A stretch of 64,000 bases of DNA from Isoetes taiwanensis (taxonomy: Eukaryota > Streptophyta > Lycopodiopsida > Isoetales > Isoetaceae): contig JAJEKV010000026.1 in NCBI GenBank assembly GCA_021234155.1, positions 806,001 to 870,000 on the forward strand. The letters are read 5' to 3'. The notes under the pieces are model-generated. The model was given only the letters and a program-made list of their open reading frames with translations. It was not told the origin of the DNA and made no database searches. The position numbers were made by a program, and so were the translations under genes. Shown in pieces: positions 47,508-60,850 of the stretch (position 1 is the first letter of the stretch; every line of letters begins with the position of its first letter).

Positions 47508-48285
47508 GGGTATAAAAGGTAATTTACCATGGAATGAAAATGTGAGCACCTGATAAGTGGGTGGCTCACCAAGATAGCGAAACCTGGTTGCCGATTTCGC
47601 AGATCGGCGTGACTGGGGGATCTCGTCACTGCCACGTAGCCAGATAAATCCAACAAACTAAATGGACACCAAAAAATCTCTGCGCACTGCTTCTGCCGCA
47701 GGTCAGCTGCCCTTTTCTTCCATAGATTTCGTCATTCTGCACCTTAACATCCACAATCAAGCCAACCCACAAGGAAAAATATGGCAAATCCGACCTTTTC
47801 TTCATCAAAGCCCCCAAAAAAGGAAGAAACGATCACCAGTTCCTGGCTCTACCTGTTGTTGGAATAAAAATCAGTCTTCCCACACCCCATTTAAACACAG
47901 GCCGAATTCCATTTGCCTTCGCCTTTGCAATTTTGAGTAAGCAGCTGGCAAAAATAACACACTGGTTCTGGCTTAAGAATCAACGGCAGCTCCTCCAAAT
48001 CGAAGCTTCAATCCAAAAGAATTACCTGGGCACAGAGAGGCCACAAATGCCAGTCACAGATTTTCAAGGCCTGCCTCAGTTGTCTCTGTTATTCGCAACC
48101 TCGGGGCCCTGGGAGCTCAGTTTGCTCGATTAAAAGCTTTGACCATCGAATTGTGAGGGACTCAAGGCCTCCCAAATTGTGACAGTCAAATTTCATCTGC
48201 AACCAAGTTTCACAGGGCCAAATTCTAATTGAACCTTACCGGAATCAAAGGAGAATTTTCGGCAATGAGCGAAAGCCATGTGGGC

Positions 48286-48384
48286 GATGGATTTGCCCAC
48301 CGGAATTGAAACCAGAGCCATGGATTTGCCCACCAGAATTGAAACCAAAGCCATGGATTTGCCCACCGGAATTGAAACCAGAGC
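48286..48384. repeat. Three tandem copies of a 33-bp unit
   Basis: The unit ATGGATTTGCCCACCGGAAT is repeated three times with one or two changes. In the minus-strand frame it would code a repeated SMALVSIPVGK motif, but there is no other sign of a gene. Confidence 0.85.
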
Positions 48385-48765
48385 CATGGACCAGGCAATT
48401 TGCAACTGATTTTCGCTTATTCTAAGGCCGAAATTAGCTGGTTTTATGCTTGCCAAAGACACACAGTAAGTTTTGGATTTGGGGAGATGAATTTCGTCAC
48501 TGAAAACTGGAATTGAAACGAAAGGCTAACTATTTGATTTCTGAAATGGGCAATTTTCAACCAATTCTCACGTATTCCAAAGCAAATTCCATATCTGTAC
48601 TATCTCTATATACACAGAGACATAGCAACATAAGAAGTAAGAAGAAGAAACCGGAAAGCTTGAGCTGCCATAACAAACCTTAGCATCCAGTTTAAAGTAA
48701 ATTGGCATGTAAATCAAGGCCCGTGCAAAATATTAAGTGCAAAATATTAAGCAGGGCCAAGCCAT

Positions 48766-48943
48766 ACCTTCGAATTCAGAAAGGAAAGCAGAACCCTGGT
48801 AAAGTTCGAACAGCGCTGCCATAGCTGGAGGTGCGATTGCACCTGCCTGCTCTGCCATAGAAGTTTTGACACAACAGCAGTCACCAGAAGCTTCTTGCCA
48901 TCGCAACAAGAATAGCATGTACCGACGAGCCAAACCAATCTGC
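48766..48943 (-). other. Possible single exon of unknown gene
   Basis: Between an acceptor-like TTTATTGCAG and a donor-like GAAG|GTATGG the minus strand is open (it includes IGLARRYMLFLLRWQEASG and AIAPPAMAALFELYQGSAF). I do not recognise a family. The surrounding 47560-49300 gives no further exons. Confidence 0.25.
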
Positions 48944-49324
48944 AATAAAAAACAATGATCAATCATAAGCAAAGGCCATTGACAAAAAAATGCTTAGCTT
49001 TGCAACTCTGCATTAATGCAGTTGATCGCCATATATGAGAGGCCAGACATGCCATGCACTCTGTTTGAAGAAGAAATCTGGCAGAATGGCTTTCCTTGAA
49101 ATAATGGCAGCCGCCAACAAAATATCGGCCAAAGCCAAGGAAAATATTCCAGAAACCCACACCCGCACCATACAGAGGGCAGCGCCATAGCTGGAGTCCC
49201 ATAGCATCGTCATGGCATGCATGGCCGAAAATAATTAACACGCATAACCAGAGGGCCGCCCGAGAAGCATAGAAAATTCCGAAACAATTCTAAGACCTGA
49301 TCATCATACTTATATGAGTAGTCA

Positions 49325-49483
49325 GAACATTCAAGAATGTTCTACAATTTTCAGGAGATTCTGGAAGCCACGAGATCCCCGCCAAATACCTTCCGGAAGC
49401 CACCAGATTCGACGGCCCAGATCGCAAGGGAGCGAATGGACGGCCCGGATCTGGCGGCTTATATATAAAAGAACATTCCGGAA
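49325..49483 (+). promoter_or_regulatory. HSE cluster upstream of a TATA box
   Basis: GAACATTCAAGAATGTTC (49325-49342) is a perfect four-module heat shock element. TTCTGGAA (49359-49366) and TTCCGGAA (49391-49398) follow, then CTTATATATAAAAG at 49459-49470 and GAACATTCCGGAA at 49471-49483. The layout resembles a heat-responsive promoter, possibly a solo LTR, but no LTR ends or downstream gene were identified. Confidence 0.45.
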
Positions 49484-49589
49484 GCCACCACTAATAATTA
49501 CATATATATTACAAGTCTTTGTACTATCAATGGGATAAAATAAAATGGAATGAAACAAGGTTGGATACGAAGTCAAATGTACGTACATT

Positions 49590-50130
49590 GGGAAGTATAG
49601 ATTTCCCAAGATTCTATAAGGTTTCTAAATTCACCAAAATTTAAAACTACCCAATAATCTAGAGACATTCTATAAGATTCTACGAGGTTTTCTAGGAATG
49701 TATTAAGATTACCCAAGATACTGCGAGTATTCCTTAATATTATAGCAAGATTCCTTGAAGAAACTCGTAGACACACTACAAAGCACACCCTAGAGGTAAC
49801 ATTCTCGCATGTTTGCATTACGAATGTGGTTAAAATTCTTACGAAGATGTTTATCACCCTCGACTTCTGTTGCGGGCATAAGTTGGGGCATGTGAGAGCA
49901 AGGGTCATGCTTACACGAATCTTGTACTTCACATGCATTGACAGCTAATGCTTATAAAAGAACACAAAAAATTGCACTACAAAATTGATTGGTAGTTTGT
50001 GGTGTAAATGTTTATGAAGATTTTATCACCCTCGACTGGTGATAAAATTAAAAATTCTCCAAAGATTTCCCAAGATTGTATGTGGATTCTCCAAGATTCT
50101 CTAAGATCCCATGAAGGTTCCCCATAAAGT
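49590..50130. repeat. GATTCTATAAG-type degenerate repeat
   Basis: Words such as CAAGATTCTATAAGG, GATTCTACGAGG and CTCCAAGATTCTCTAAG recur, similar in style to the degenerate parts of the composite repeat family. I could not align it to a full unit. Confidence 0.4.
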
Positions 50131-52582
50131 TGTTTTTGTGGAGAATATGTTGTTGCTGATAGTGTTGGATAAATGAAGGCACCCTTAAGAATATCATCAG
50201 ATCTTTAAAAAGGCTTATGGGTGTTTCCATATGCCAGATTATTCCTCTGACCAATGGTCAGGATAGCAGTGAAGCAAGATTTAGTGATTATGGAATACAC
50301 AATGGTCACATAAATGCTCTATGGTTGACAAATACATATAAATTATATATAATGGTTAATTAAGGTATCCAAAATACACCGGAGACACACACAATGGTCG
50401 TAAAAGCCCCCCAGAAGTCAAACATCGGCACATCCAAAATGCATCAAAAGGGATGATGTGCACAATGGACCATTAGAATGAGGGATCCACGTCGTGCCAC
50501 CACATTGGGTGGGTCAACATCAACATTGTGTGCGTTTTCAACATTTTATTTAAAATTCCGTGATTTCGCGTGAAATAAGTCTGATGGCATAATGCAGCCG
50601 TCCCATTCTAGCATCATATATGGTAATCATTGTGTTGCATGGCTTGGTAGTTCTCTTAACCATCATATCCAACATTTTAATGGCCTGCCCAAAAGGTTAG
50701 ACACGCATACGTTGAAATTAAAGCATTCCATAGAAACACTTGAGGCTGAGACACAATAGATCTCTAAAATGCAGCTCATCAAAGAAAATCAAAACCCCGT
50801 TTCTACATGCAGATCGACATTCTCGAAGTCTTGTGCATGTTGCATGTCAGATTTGATGTCTTAATCGTCACTTAAAGATGTTGGAAGGAACAGAGTGCAT
50901 ATCTCAACTGTTTCTCCTGAGCATATCCTGCAAATCATAAAGCTAGAACATCAGACATGGTTCTTTGAGCTGGTCGTGCGATGTTAATGTACTTACTTAC
51001 CATAATCTTCCATGAAGTCACGTGATACACCGGCATTTGCTAAAATAGCTGAAATGGCAACTTTACTTTGCCCTTTTCAATGTGAACAAAGATCATAGTA
51101 TTCTAACATACTACATTCATGTCAGGCATCAGATTAAAATCTGCTAAGGCTTCGTTAAGCATGTCACGGCATAAACAAACTTCGATCATGTCATTCCAAG
51201 AGACGCATTCTTTTCAGGCATATGTTGGAACATATCAAAAGTTTCATCAATTTGTCTTTGACATGTAACCGCAGTCGCTCAGGTATAATCTGAAACAGTA
51301 TTCTCGTAGATGATAACTGCTCATATTGGGAATAAGCAGCAAGCATTATCAATCCAAAGCAAATTGATTTATCATTAATTTGAATATGCATGTTAGTGGT
51401 GACTCTTATAAGATGATGTTTTCGCACCTTAAACATGGTCGCAAAGCCATCAGTAAACCATGAGTAGTGAACTCGGACATGAACTTGCCTCAAATTTGCA
51501 ATTGACTTGATTGAAGGTGCCCAGTATATGATGAACCTTTCCTAAAGCGGGATCAGTAGCATAGTTTATTTAAGCTGGGTTGTGGTCATTGGGCTGCGCA
51601 GTTAAAACAAAAGGACCATTACTATGCCAAAATGCTCTTTTTTGCACTAGAGCTCCACCTTCTTGGAACTCTGATGCTAAGATTATGGCAGAAAAATGCA
51701 AGAAAAAAAATTACATTGGCTAAATCTGTACAGTACTTATAAGAGAAAGCCAACCGGAGCTAGATGTCAAATACGGATCAACACAAATCCGGCACCTGGA
51801 AGCAAATCGCCGATTAGAGAGTATCCATTTTTCTTTTTCAATCTGCACAAGATAAAAGGTCTCTATATGTTCAAAATGCATGCCTGATTTCCCAAGGCGA
51901 AACAGGGGATTTTTACTACTGCAACGGACCTGTGCACTAGATATTTTCTTGAAAAGATTAGCTAGAAAGCCTAATGTATTAGATCTTAGGCGGTTTTAGC
52001 TAAGGTAATTCGATCCAAAATTTCCTTTTTACCATTATATTCTAGATCATTCCTCGCTAAACTATTGCAAATAGAGATAGCTCACCTGATTGCCATGGAT
52101 TTTTTTAACTGAGGGCTCGTCAAATGTGCAAAATTCCAAATATTCTAAAGTTCTTGTTTCAAGCCGAAAGCAAGAAAGAAGAAAAGATAATCGGCCTATC
52201 CCCGTCACAAGAGGGCCATTAGATCTTGCTGCCACCCGCCACCGCATCACACAGCATTTAATGCGATCAATATACCTGGCTAGCCAAGAATAGATGCCCA
52301 TTTAATGCCGCAATTATGCTACCATCAAATCACCCTCCCATCACATTCGATGGCTAAGATATCACTTGCCCCCTTTGATCCGACGGACGTCAAATGTGTG
52401 ACATGCCCCATGCATGCACATGCATGCCTCCCATAGAAATCAAACGGATAAGAATGTGCCACCTCCATCACCCCCAAAAGAAACGGCCTAGATCCATTTC
52501 AATATTAGACTATCTATATCAACAGATACATTCAAATAATTTTATATATAGTACGATATTATATTAATTATATCTCATCTAT
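50131..52582. other. No gene recognised
   Basis: AT-rich DNA with short open frames (for example 51191-51493 minus, 52062-52301 minus) and no domains, splice chains or terminal repeats that I could support. Confidence 0.45.
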
Positions 52583-53875
52583 CTATATATGTTCTTATAT
52601 TTGTCGCGCTTATCCGACCGTCCGTTCGAGATCCGACGGCTCACGTGGCTTTGGGACATATCCTACGGCCCAGATGGCTTGGGAGTTTACATATAATATG
52701 TGTACCGCGGTCCTACGGTCCAGATTGATCTGATCCTGACCGTCGGTCCGCAATCCGATGGCTCACGTGGCTTGGGGACACATCCTACGGTCCACGTGGC
52801 TTTGGGAATTATATGTAATAGATCCTACGGCTTATATTGCTTTTATATGGTGAGATCTTGATCGTTGATCGAGTCTAAGATCCTAAGGCTCATATTGAAT
52901 GCTCGTTCCTTAAGGAAAGGCTTTTAAAATTTTTTATGTTATTGGGGGGATTCGAACCCTGATCCTCAAGCTCCCAAACCCTCCACTCTAACCACTAGAC
53001 CAAGCATTAATTCTATGAAAAATTTTTGTTTCAAATATACTTAAGGGTAATGTTCTAATTAAGATAAAATAGACTATAATATTGTAGGATGTTTTGAAAC
53101 TTTCAAAATGTTCCAGAAAGTTCTAAAATGTTCTAGAAATTTCTAGAATGTAAGGGAATCCAGAAGAATTGAAAGGAATATAAGGAAATCTCATAAATTG
53201 TAAGAGAATCTAGGAAAATATACAAGTCTAACGGAATCTCTTAAAATCTAATTGAATCTAAGGGTATCTTCATAATATCTAAGGGAATCTAAGAAAATCT
53301 TGATGAAATCTTAGAAGTTTTTTAAGATTTTGCAAAAAGCGACAATAGAATGTTCTAAAATGTTTCATAATAAAGGTGTACAATATAAATCTTGAAAAAA
53401 AAAATATTCTAGATGTTCAAGGAAAGCGCCTTAGTCTAAAAATAGAAAATGTTTTAAAAATATTGCACAGATCCAAAATAGATTATTTTAGAAGGTTTTA
53501 AGCTCATGGGTTTTTAAGATTTTGCAAAGAGCGACAATAGAATGTTCTAAAATGTTTCATAATAAAGGTGTACAATATAAATCTTGAAAAAAAAATATTC
53601 TAGATGCTCAAGGTAAGCACCTTAGTCTAAAAATAGAAAACGTTTTAAAAATGTTGCACAGATCCAGAATAGATTATTTTAGAAGGTTTTAAATGCTCAT
53701 GGGTAAGCACCTCAATCAAAATAGAAAATTCTAAGAGAATCTAGGAGAATCTAAGAGAATCTTAGTAGAATCGTTGGTTATCTAGAGCACTATAGGGCCT
53801 TACATCGTAAGAACATGCTAAAACTGGAACAATGCGCCGTAGGACGTATTAATTTTCTTGTATATATATATATAT
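52583..53875 (+). repeat. HSE/tRNA-like composite repeat, copy 3
   Basis: Same order as copy 1: it starts TATATATGTTCTTATATTTG; GATCCTACGG subrepeats follow, three of them with CACGTGGCTT; a tRNA-like segment on the minus strand at 52948-53002 (A box TGGTCTAGTGG, B box GGTTCGAATCC, both exact); a TTC/GAA array at 53111-53148 (seven of eight modules exact); and an end at TAGGACGTATTAATTTTCTTG followed by a short TA run. It has gained an internal 192-bp tandem duplication. Confidence 0.85.
53321..53703. repeat. 192-bp tandem duplication inside copy 3
   Basis: The segment starting TTTAAGATTTTGCAAA occurs at 53321 and 53513 with only a few differences. Copies 1 and 2 lack it. Confidence 0.85.
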
Positions 53876-54650
53876 TATATTAGGATTAGGATATATAGTT
53901 TTCTTGTATTCAATGTTTTTTCCCTTGCTAATTATTTATACATAGTGTTTTCAATTATCAATTAAGCATTGCTACACCACCTATTACAGGGATAGCTTTG
54001 CCACAACACTCCGTCAACGGGTGGGAAATTGTCATGTTACTTCAGGACAAGGCCATCAGCAACTTACCATATCATCTTTGTTACTTTGGGACTCTTATCT
54101 CATCTCATCTGCATTAAATGGTGATAATATTTTACAGAATCAAGTGTGCCAATGATGTTTATCTGTGTATTGAACTGCTCTATGGAATCATTTTTAAGGG
54201 CGATAAACCATATAATCTTCTCTCTGCGGCACATACATGTTTATCAGCTCATGTATGCTATTTGATCATCCTTTAATGAGCCAACGTGCATTTCTTTTGT
54301 GCTTTTGTTATTCTATAAGGTATGTGACAGTCTGGCCAAACAAGAAGAGCAGGGAGCAAAGCAAGGTATCAAATAGGGACAAACTCATTTGGAAAAGGTA
54401 AGTCAATTGTAGACCATTCCATGAATTCAATAGCGCAGGACACATGAGTTAAAGAGTTCGCAGTACATAATCAATTTTGTCTTTGGATTTTTCCTTTCAG
54501 AATCACTGGTTTCTAGGTTTGATCTTGATATTTCTGCTCAGACTTCTCCAGATGTTTGTGTTTGTCCATATCTAGGTTCTGCACTGCTGCAAGACTGTGT
54601 AGCACATGCTTTTGATGCAAATCCAGAGCACTAACAGGGATGGTAAATGG
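53876..54650 (+). other. Exon-like scraps, no gene assigned
   Basis: A stretch at about 54505-54630 is open (VSRFDLDISAQTSPDVCVC...) and a shorter piece near 54320-54400 ends in a GTAAG donor. They may belong with the trihelix-like remnant that follows. Confidence 0.25.
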
Positions 54651-54762
54651 TGTTGCCAGAAATGGGATAAGTTAATGGCAGCATATAAAGATGTCATGGA
54701 TGGATAACGACAAGGAGACAGTCTTTACTTTGCAGAATTAGCTGCTATTATCGGGCATCCTA
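54651..54762 (+). pseudogene. Possible trihelix (GT factor) domain remnant
   Basis: Translation gives CCQKWDKLMAAYKDVMDG, a TAA stop, then RQGDSLYFAELAAI. The pattern C..KWDKL...YK......S.Y..L..I resembles the third helix region of plant trihelix DNA-binding domains. It is short, has an in-frame stop and lacks the preceding helices, so the call is tentative. Confidence 0.3.
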
Positions 54763-55865
54763 TATAGGTATGCTAGATGATTAAGGAAGTCAAGTTCTTT
54801 TGGGACGCTATTCCAATTTTGTGCAGGTCAAAGAGCCTTGCTTATTTACTTAGCAAATTCTTTTTCATTTTGGCGAAGGCGGTGAAAGAAATTGACGAAA
54901 AACACACGTTGTATTTTAAAACTTCATCACTTGCTGTATTTTAGACTGTCAAATAAACTTGCAGAGCTTTTTGGAATGATAATAGCACCTTCATTCTATA
55001 AGCCTTTTCAGATAATTTTGATCTATGTATATCAGGGAACACATCTTATTACTTTCATTGTTTTATCATGCCTCTAGAATGTCAGTGAAGTGCAGAATAT
55101 ACCCTAATATGTACATCACCTAACTTCTGTTATGTACTCTTAAGCTTATGGTATTGTATGTTGTATTTTTTTTGTTTTTACTATGTCAACAGCTAACATT
55201 ATGCAATTTGCTTGGGTCCCATAGACCGATTGGTCTCCGTGGACGATAAAAGTAACTTCCTTCCTTCCTTCCTTCTAGTTTCCAAGGTAATTTTCTTTTT
55301 TGGCATTGGGAACAGTTCTTGCCAACTTAGCCTTTTTATAGAGTAGTTCAACAGCAAAACCACAAAAGTATGAATATGCTTTGACCTTCATTAATTTAGA
55401 TACATGCAACTATGCCAATGGGGCATGGTTAAGGGGCAAGCTCCAAGGCATGTGATCAAGGGTTCAATTCCTTCACATAGTCTTTGCATGTCAGAACCAC
55501 TTTAGCGGAAGGAACTCGAATTTAGCCATCCATTACATTCCTATTATGACAAAAAAGACAACTCATGATTGCCAACTTTAGAACCACCCACAAAATGTAG
55601 TTGCATTCTCAACTATGGACGTTCATACTAGGTTCAATCTTTAAATGTTTCAGATTGACAAAAAATTGACAATGGCAGTTGGACATCTCTACTTGCTATC
55701 TCCGAAACCTATGTTATGTACACTTAGAAAGGTAGTGTTTTGATCGATTTGTTGAAGTAGATCATCATGCCGTAGGATATATCCTGCATGTGAAGACAGC
55801 CTGATAGAAACATATTTGTTCTTTTCACTGTGTATCTTCAACACCCGATAACTTTTGCACCAAGA
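54763..55865. other. No gene recognised
   Basis: AT-rich DNA with a (TTCC)n run at 55254-55274. The open frame at 54892-55077 is not supported. Confidence 0.45.
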
Positions 55866-57038
55866 TGCATTCCTCGCCCTAGCTGTAATGCGATTTAGGG
55901 AGATCTGAAATGCCGAATTTTCCTCACTATTCTGCTATTCTTTTAGGCTTTCCCTACTATCCTCTCCCATCTCGTTGTTCTTCCTCTAGTATATGGCAGA
56001 TGCATGTCCTCCAGGAGATTCACAGTTATTTACATAGTTCCAATTCTGTAAGTTTCAATTTGAGCAAGATTAAGGCAGCAAGATTAACAATACCTTATCC
56101 AAATGGAGCAACACACCCATAGAGAATAATCATTCTTTGAGTCTTTTGAATATCTTTTCATATATTCGTTTGTCAATTTTATTAAGTCTGTTGTTTGATT
56201 TTCTCTCATCAAGTATTTTCAGCAAGATCCGAGGATGTTGCATCTTAGCATTTACAAGCTCTTGAAGGCGTCAAGTTACAAGCTTTTTGAAGGCCTCATG
56301 GTTCATGAGTTTAGCTGTCTATGAACTATTCAAAACTAGAGGTTAGATGGTCGTATCCTGGATGTATTTTATCTGCCATTTTATTTGTTTAAGATGAATA
56401 ATACTTAAACACCTACTATTTTCCATATTGTCAGTGTTAACAATGGTAGACTTCAAGGCTTAGATTAGCCCATAGCAATGAGAGTGTTGTTTTGAAGCCT
56501 CTAGAGATATAGAGGACTTGCAAGCTTAGTGTGTTCTTTGTGTTGGCAAAAAAATGCTCTAGCTTTCATATGCTGGCATATTTCCCATGTTTTTTTGCCT
56601 CTAGCTAGTTATAATTATACTTAGCAAATACTATCTTTTGCGGTTGAGCAATTACACTTTAACCAAATATCAATTCCATTGGGTCATCTTTATATTTACA
56701 ACTATTGCACTGGATGAAGATGGGTGCCAATCCATGTTGAAAAGGATTGGACTTGACCATTGCCTTTAAGTTTGATAGAAAGCAAACCAAGTGTTGCCTC
56801 CTATCTTTTGTTAGCCTCCTCACATATTTAGCCATCAATATTCATATTTTCATCCTGACCACTCAACAAAGATTGAAAGAGATGTTGCATCTACAAGATT
56901 GAGCTGACAACTTTGCCTGATATAAGTATTTCCTGAGTCTCTGGTAGTGTTGGGCAAAGTTTTTCCACTATACCAACTTGGATAAAGTTGTTACTCATTC
57001 TAATCATTTAGGATAGATCACGCATTATTGAATTATCA
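55866..57038 (-). repeat. Inverted second copy of the old gypsy LTR
   Basis: 1173 bp, TG..CA, matching 14885-16094 in reverse complement along its whole length with scattered differences and small indels. It is preceded on its own strand by the same polypurine-like AAAACAGAGGG tract. Confidence 0.85.
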
Positions 57039-57397
57039 CCCTCTGTTTTAATAGAACAGCACCTTGTTGTATTTAAGAATTCTCCACCAATTCCCTGAAA
57101 CTGGAGCTATGCCAAGGTTGAATCCCTTAGAATAGCACTTCTATCTTGAAATAAAGTCAGAGATCCTTTTCATTCCTGGGATTAGGCAACAATTCTTCTT
57201 CTGTCATCAAGTAGAAAGGACCTCTTTGTTGGATCTTCTCATAGGCTTTGAAATTTCGATAGATCCTTCTTAGTGGCCTTGCACAAAAAATAATTTTCCT
57301 TCTCAAACGGGTTGACAACCAATAACTTGTTTTTGATTAGCTTTACTTTTTGTTTATACCTCGTATTGAAGTACGGTGCTTCTTGTCTCATTTCTTG
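57039..57397 (-). pseudogene. Integrase C-terminal relic attached to the inverted LTR
   Basis: The counterpart of 14525-14884, including the EMRQEAP..FNTRYKQKVKL region. The element is cut off at 57397; the rest of pol is missing, so this is a 3' end-only copy. Confidence 0.75.
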
Positions 57398-57495
57398 CAT
57401 ATACAAGTCTGTTGTTCATGTTTTATATTAACATTAAATTACATTCAAAATCTGGTCACAGGCGATGTGAAGCCAGTATATACTTTTCTGTTGTT

Positions 57496-58068
57496 TTAGT
57501 ATGTTACTTTCTTGCAGCTTGTCCATAGCCTAGACATGCCATCTCTGTCCCTGTAACCCTCTGAAAGCATTTGCCTCCAGACAACTGTTGTTAGTACGTC
57601 GGTTGGATTGCGTAAAGGGTTCTGCTTCACATACTGTTGCAGGTCTAGCGCTATCAACAAACCCTCTAGCCATGGTTTCAAAAGTGTCAGGAGACCTGTG
57701 TCTTCCACATCTTTTTCCTGCCATGAAGGTGGGCATATGCAATTTTCATTGGGATTGAAAAGCATCTTGTACTCGGAGTCGTCTACTATTAGTATGTTGC
57801 TCTCATTCCTGTCTGGATACTTCTCGTATATAAACTCAATTGGCTTCAGATACAAAGGTTTGTCTTCAGAAGTTGCAATCTGGAAAGGCAGCTCCAAATA
57901 GTGGCTTCCATCAAAGATGAATCTTAAGTCCCTTATCTGCGTCATTGTCAAGATTTTATCCACTACTCTTGATAGGTTCCATGGAGCTATTGATGACCAT
58001 ATTCCTACTTCAAAGTGTTCAAATACAAATTCAAGGAATTCGTCTAGGTGGGGCCTTAAAAACAACAC
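57496..58068 (-). pseudogene. FCP1/NIF-type (SCP-like) phosphatase fragment
   Basis: An open frame of 190 codons resembling the second half of the NIF/FCP1 HAD phosphatase domain: LRPHLDEFLEFVFEHFEVGI, WSSIAPWNLSRVVDKIL, then a region with ILIVDDSEYKMLFNPNENCI (the VDDS/NPxN motif) and a C-terminal LLTLLKPWLEGLL...YVKQNP. Such enzymes dephosphorylate phosphoserine, for example on the RNA polymerase II tail. The coding sense extends upstream of the ATG (IGKKV) to an acceptor-like TAATAG near 58080, so the ATG is probably internal. The catalytic DLDETL exon, which should come earlier, is not seen up to 58560. The frame is intact but the protein would lack its nucleophile. The inverted gypsy copy ends about 100 bp away. 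Confidence 0.7.
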
Positions 58069-58099
58069 TTTCTTGCCTATTATGCAATGTTGTTAAGTA

Positions 58100-60850
58100 C
58101 GTCAAAATCCGTACGTTTAAAAAACATTTTTTAAGATTTTTTGAAGATTTTTAAAATTTTTGGAAAAAATCTTTAAAAACATATTTCAAAAATGGTGATG
58201 GCGATGGTAAATAGCGAGAAGCGGGGGGTGGGAGGTGAAAGCGTTGCACAGGTCAGTAATATGTGATTTGTGTCTCAATCAGTGTTTTCTTCATTACAAT
58301 TAGGCTACTGGACTAGTCGAGGGGAATCGGGAATGTCGTGCCCCATTCCTATCAAAAGATGTTTAAAATTGCCGGAACAGTAAAAGCTTTGGTAACCGGG
58401 AGTTTCAGGATTCTAGTCGTAGTCTTAGAAGGGAAAGAGGATGATAAAATAAAATAGAAATAGGAGGGTCACGATCCAGAACACCATAGCTAACAGAGCT
58501 ATAGGTTGAGGCAGGCTGGGACAACGGAATCGGAGGCATATTCGATAACGGACACACAACGGTCATGAGAAATTCAAAAATCCAAACCCGTGTATTATGA
58601 CATGTATTGTACGCCGGGTAGGGCTAGGAAAGCATGTGGAGATACACGACCACCAATTGGACCTGCCGGCATTACGTGGCCACTTAGATTGGATGAATAG
58701 ACACGTAAGACAGTAAGGGGACCACCACAAGTTACAGATGACACGTATGTAAAAGATTGCAAATATACATGTAACCAACGTACCATAGGGTGGAAATTCG
58801 GAAAATTCAATAGGGATCAATTTAGGGCAGACTGGCGTAATAGGTCAAGGATGCAGGAGCATAAAGGGGAGGGCAAGTACACGACATTAAGAGCCTACGG
58901 TGCAAAATAGGATTATATTTAGGAAATAACGATAATAGTAGTAATAAGAATGAATAATAATAAGAATTAAGGAAAGATAAGACAAGTATTAAAGACGGGC
59001 GGGGCCATGGATGTTGTAATGATGGCCATGCATCTAGGCTCTTGGTCTTTCAAGCAGTGAGGTTGCATATTAGATGCCATTGGCTCATAATTGCCTCCCA
59101 TTTGGTGGCCATGATGGCCATGGATGTTGTAATGATGGCCATGTACAGGTGGCAATGCATTGATTATAAGCTTATCCTTTATTAAATAAGTTAGTGAGGT
59201 GGCAATAAACTTGAGTGCATTATGTGAGGTGGCAATAATATTAATTATCTAAATTGTGAGATGGCATGGGCATTGTCATTTTGTTACGTCCACAACTTTT
59301 TTATATCCCTCATTTTATAATGTTCGAGCATTCAATTTCACAAGGTTTTTAACTATGTGACATAAAGCTTTGAACCAATTTATTACATGCTTTCGCAACA
59401 TATATAATTGGGAATGTCCGATAGGGATGTCCAGGTGGTAAGAAATGTGAAGCTCTAAAGCTTAACGCATGTTTTTCTCGGACATTTTTTGCAAGCAGAA
59501 AAGAAAAGAAGAAATGATGCTCTGGTTCTATTAGGCCAACACTAAATGTGCATGTCAATGATCACAAAATGGTCTATAAAATCTGGGTGTAACGAAGTTG
59601 GTGAAGAGAAATGTTCGTGGCGGCCTTGGCCGCCATGATAAATTTCTTGTATTATTAAATTTGGATGACCATGAGTTTACAAAGTCATTTGATGGACATA
59701 CATAAATAACATGTTGCTCCAAAGACAACAAGATTCTATAAACCTTGTTGTTGCAAAAATCCTATTGCCCATGGCATTGGAGCAATCTGTACTGCCTTAG
59801 TGCCTTGTTAACGTTGTCCTAGTTTTGTTATCATCATCTAAACTTTACCTGACAAAATGCCCAGCAACACTGACCACTTTTCTAGTAAATTATATAATAA
59901 TAGTATTATAATGAAAACCAGTATGATTGGAATTACAACAGTGTCACAATATATGAAAAATCAATATCATGGTTTAGGTGAAGCTGGCTAGTATAGAACA
60001 TGTTTATAGATGCGGACGAGGGTGAGAAAAAACCAAGGTACAATTATAGCTCCCAGAATATACATAGTAGTCCATTTGGGTGCAACTTCAGTGGTAGAAA
60101 ATAGCTTCTGCAGGGTAAAAATTAAGGACGATTCAAATGGGCTATTTTATAACGATTTGATTAGGATCAATTTTTCCTTTACCAAAGGTGCAATCGCCCA
60201 TATGAAATTCTTTTTTATCTTAGCAGAAGCTGAAATTGCTCATGTCGTGATTCTTTTACGAGGGTTATAAAAGGGGATTAGCCTATATATGATCGTTAGA
60301 TGTGAATTTGGATAGAAAAATAACATTGTATGCGATCAAATAAATATTTTAATTAATGGAAATCTGCATGCACAAGGATAAGTATATGAAAATATTATCC
60401 AAAACACAACAAGAATTGGCACACAACATCAAAGAAAACAATTTGTAGAAGACATAAAAAGTGATGTTCTATATGATGCCACATTTGCAACTACAACCGA
60501 AATATATTGTCTAATGGCTTGTGTTTGTGTATTGAAGTTGCGGAAAAAACTAGCAAAAAGGCACGAAGGTTTGGGCACTTTTCGGCTTGGATTTAATTTT
60601 GCATTTGAATGGGTTGGATTAGTGAATTCAAACTAGATTTAGTGATAATGGTGATCGGCATTGTGGAGCTTTAGCAACAATAAGTTATGTTGGGGATATT
60701 GACAAAAGCAAAAAAGTCATTGAATAACCCTCATATTTTTCTTGTTGATCTTTATTGAACCACAAGCCAAATACAAGTAAAGATGCTGCATATTGTCACC
60801 TAGCTAAAACTAATGCTTCGGTTCTATTGCGCTAGCAATAGAACCGCCAT
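58100..60850. other. No gene recognised
   Basis: A GGCCATGGATGTTGTAATGATGGCCATG segment occurs near 59004-59031 and again at 59119-59143. A small hairpin (GGCGGCC-TT-GGCCGCC) lies at about 59618-59635. The open frames at 58563-58820 and 60010-60270 have no domain I recognise. Confidence 0.45.

Noticed and set aside
48193-48462. Protein with repeated SMALVSIPVGK motif
   Set aside because: The motif follows from a 33-bp tandem DNA repeat. No promoter, splice or domain evidence supports a gene.
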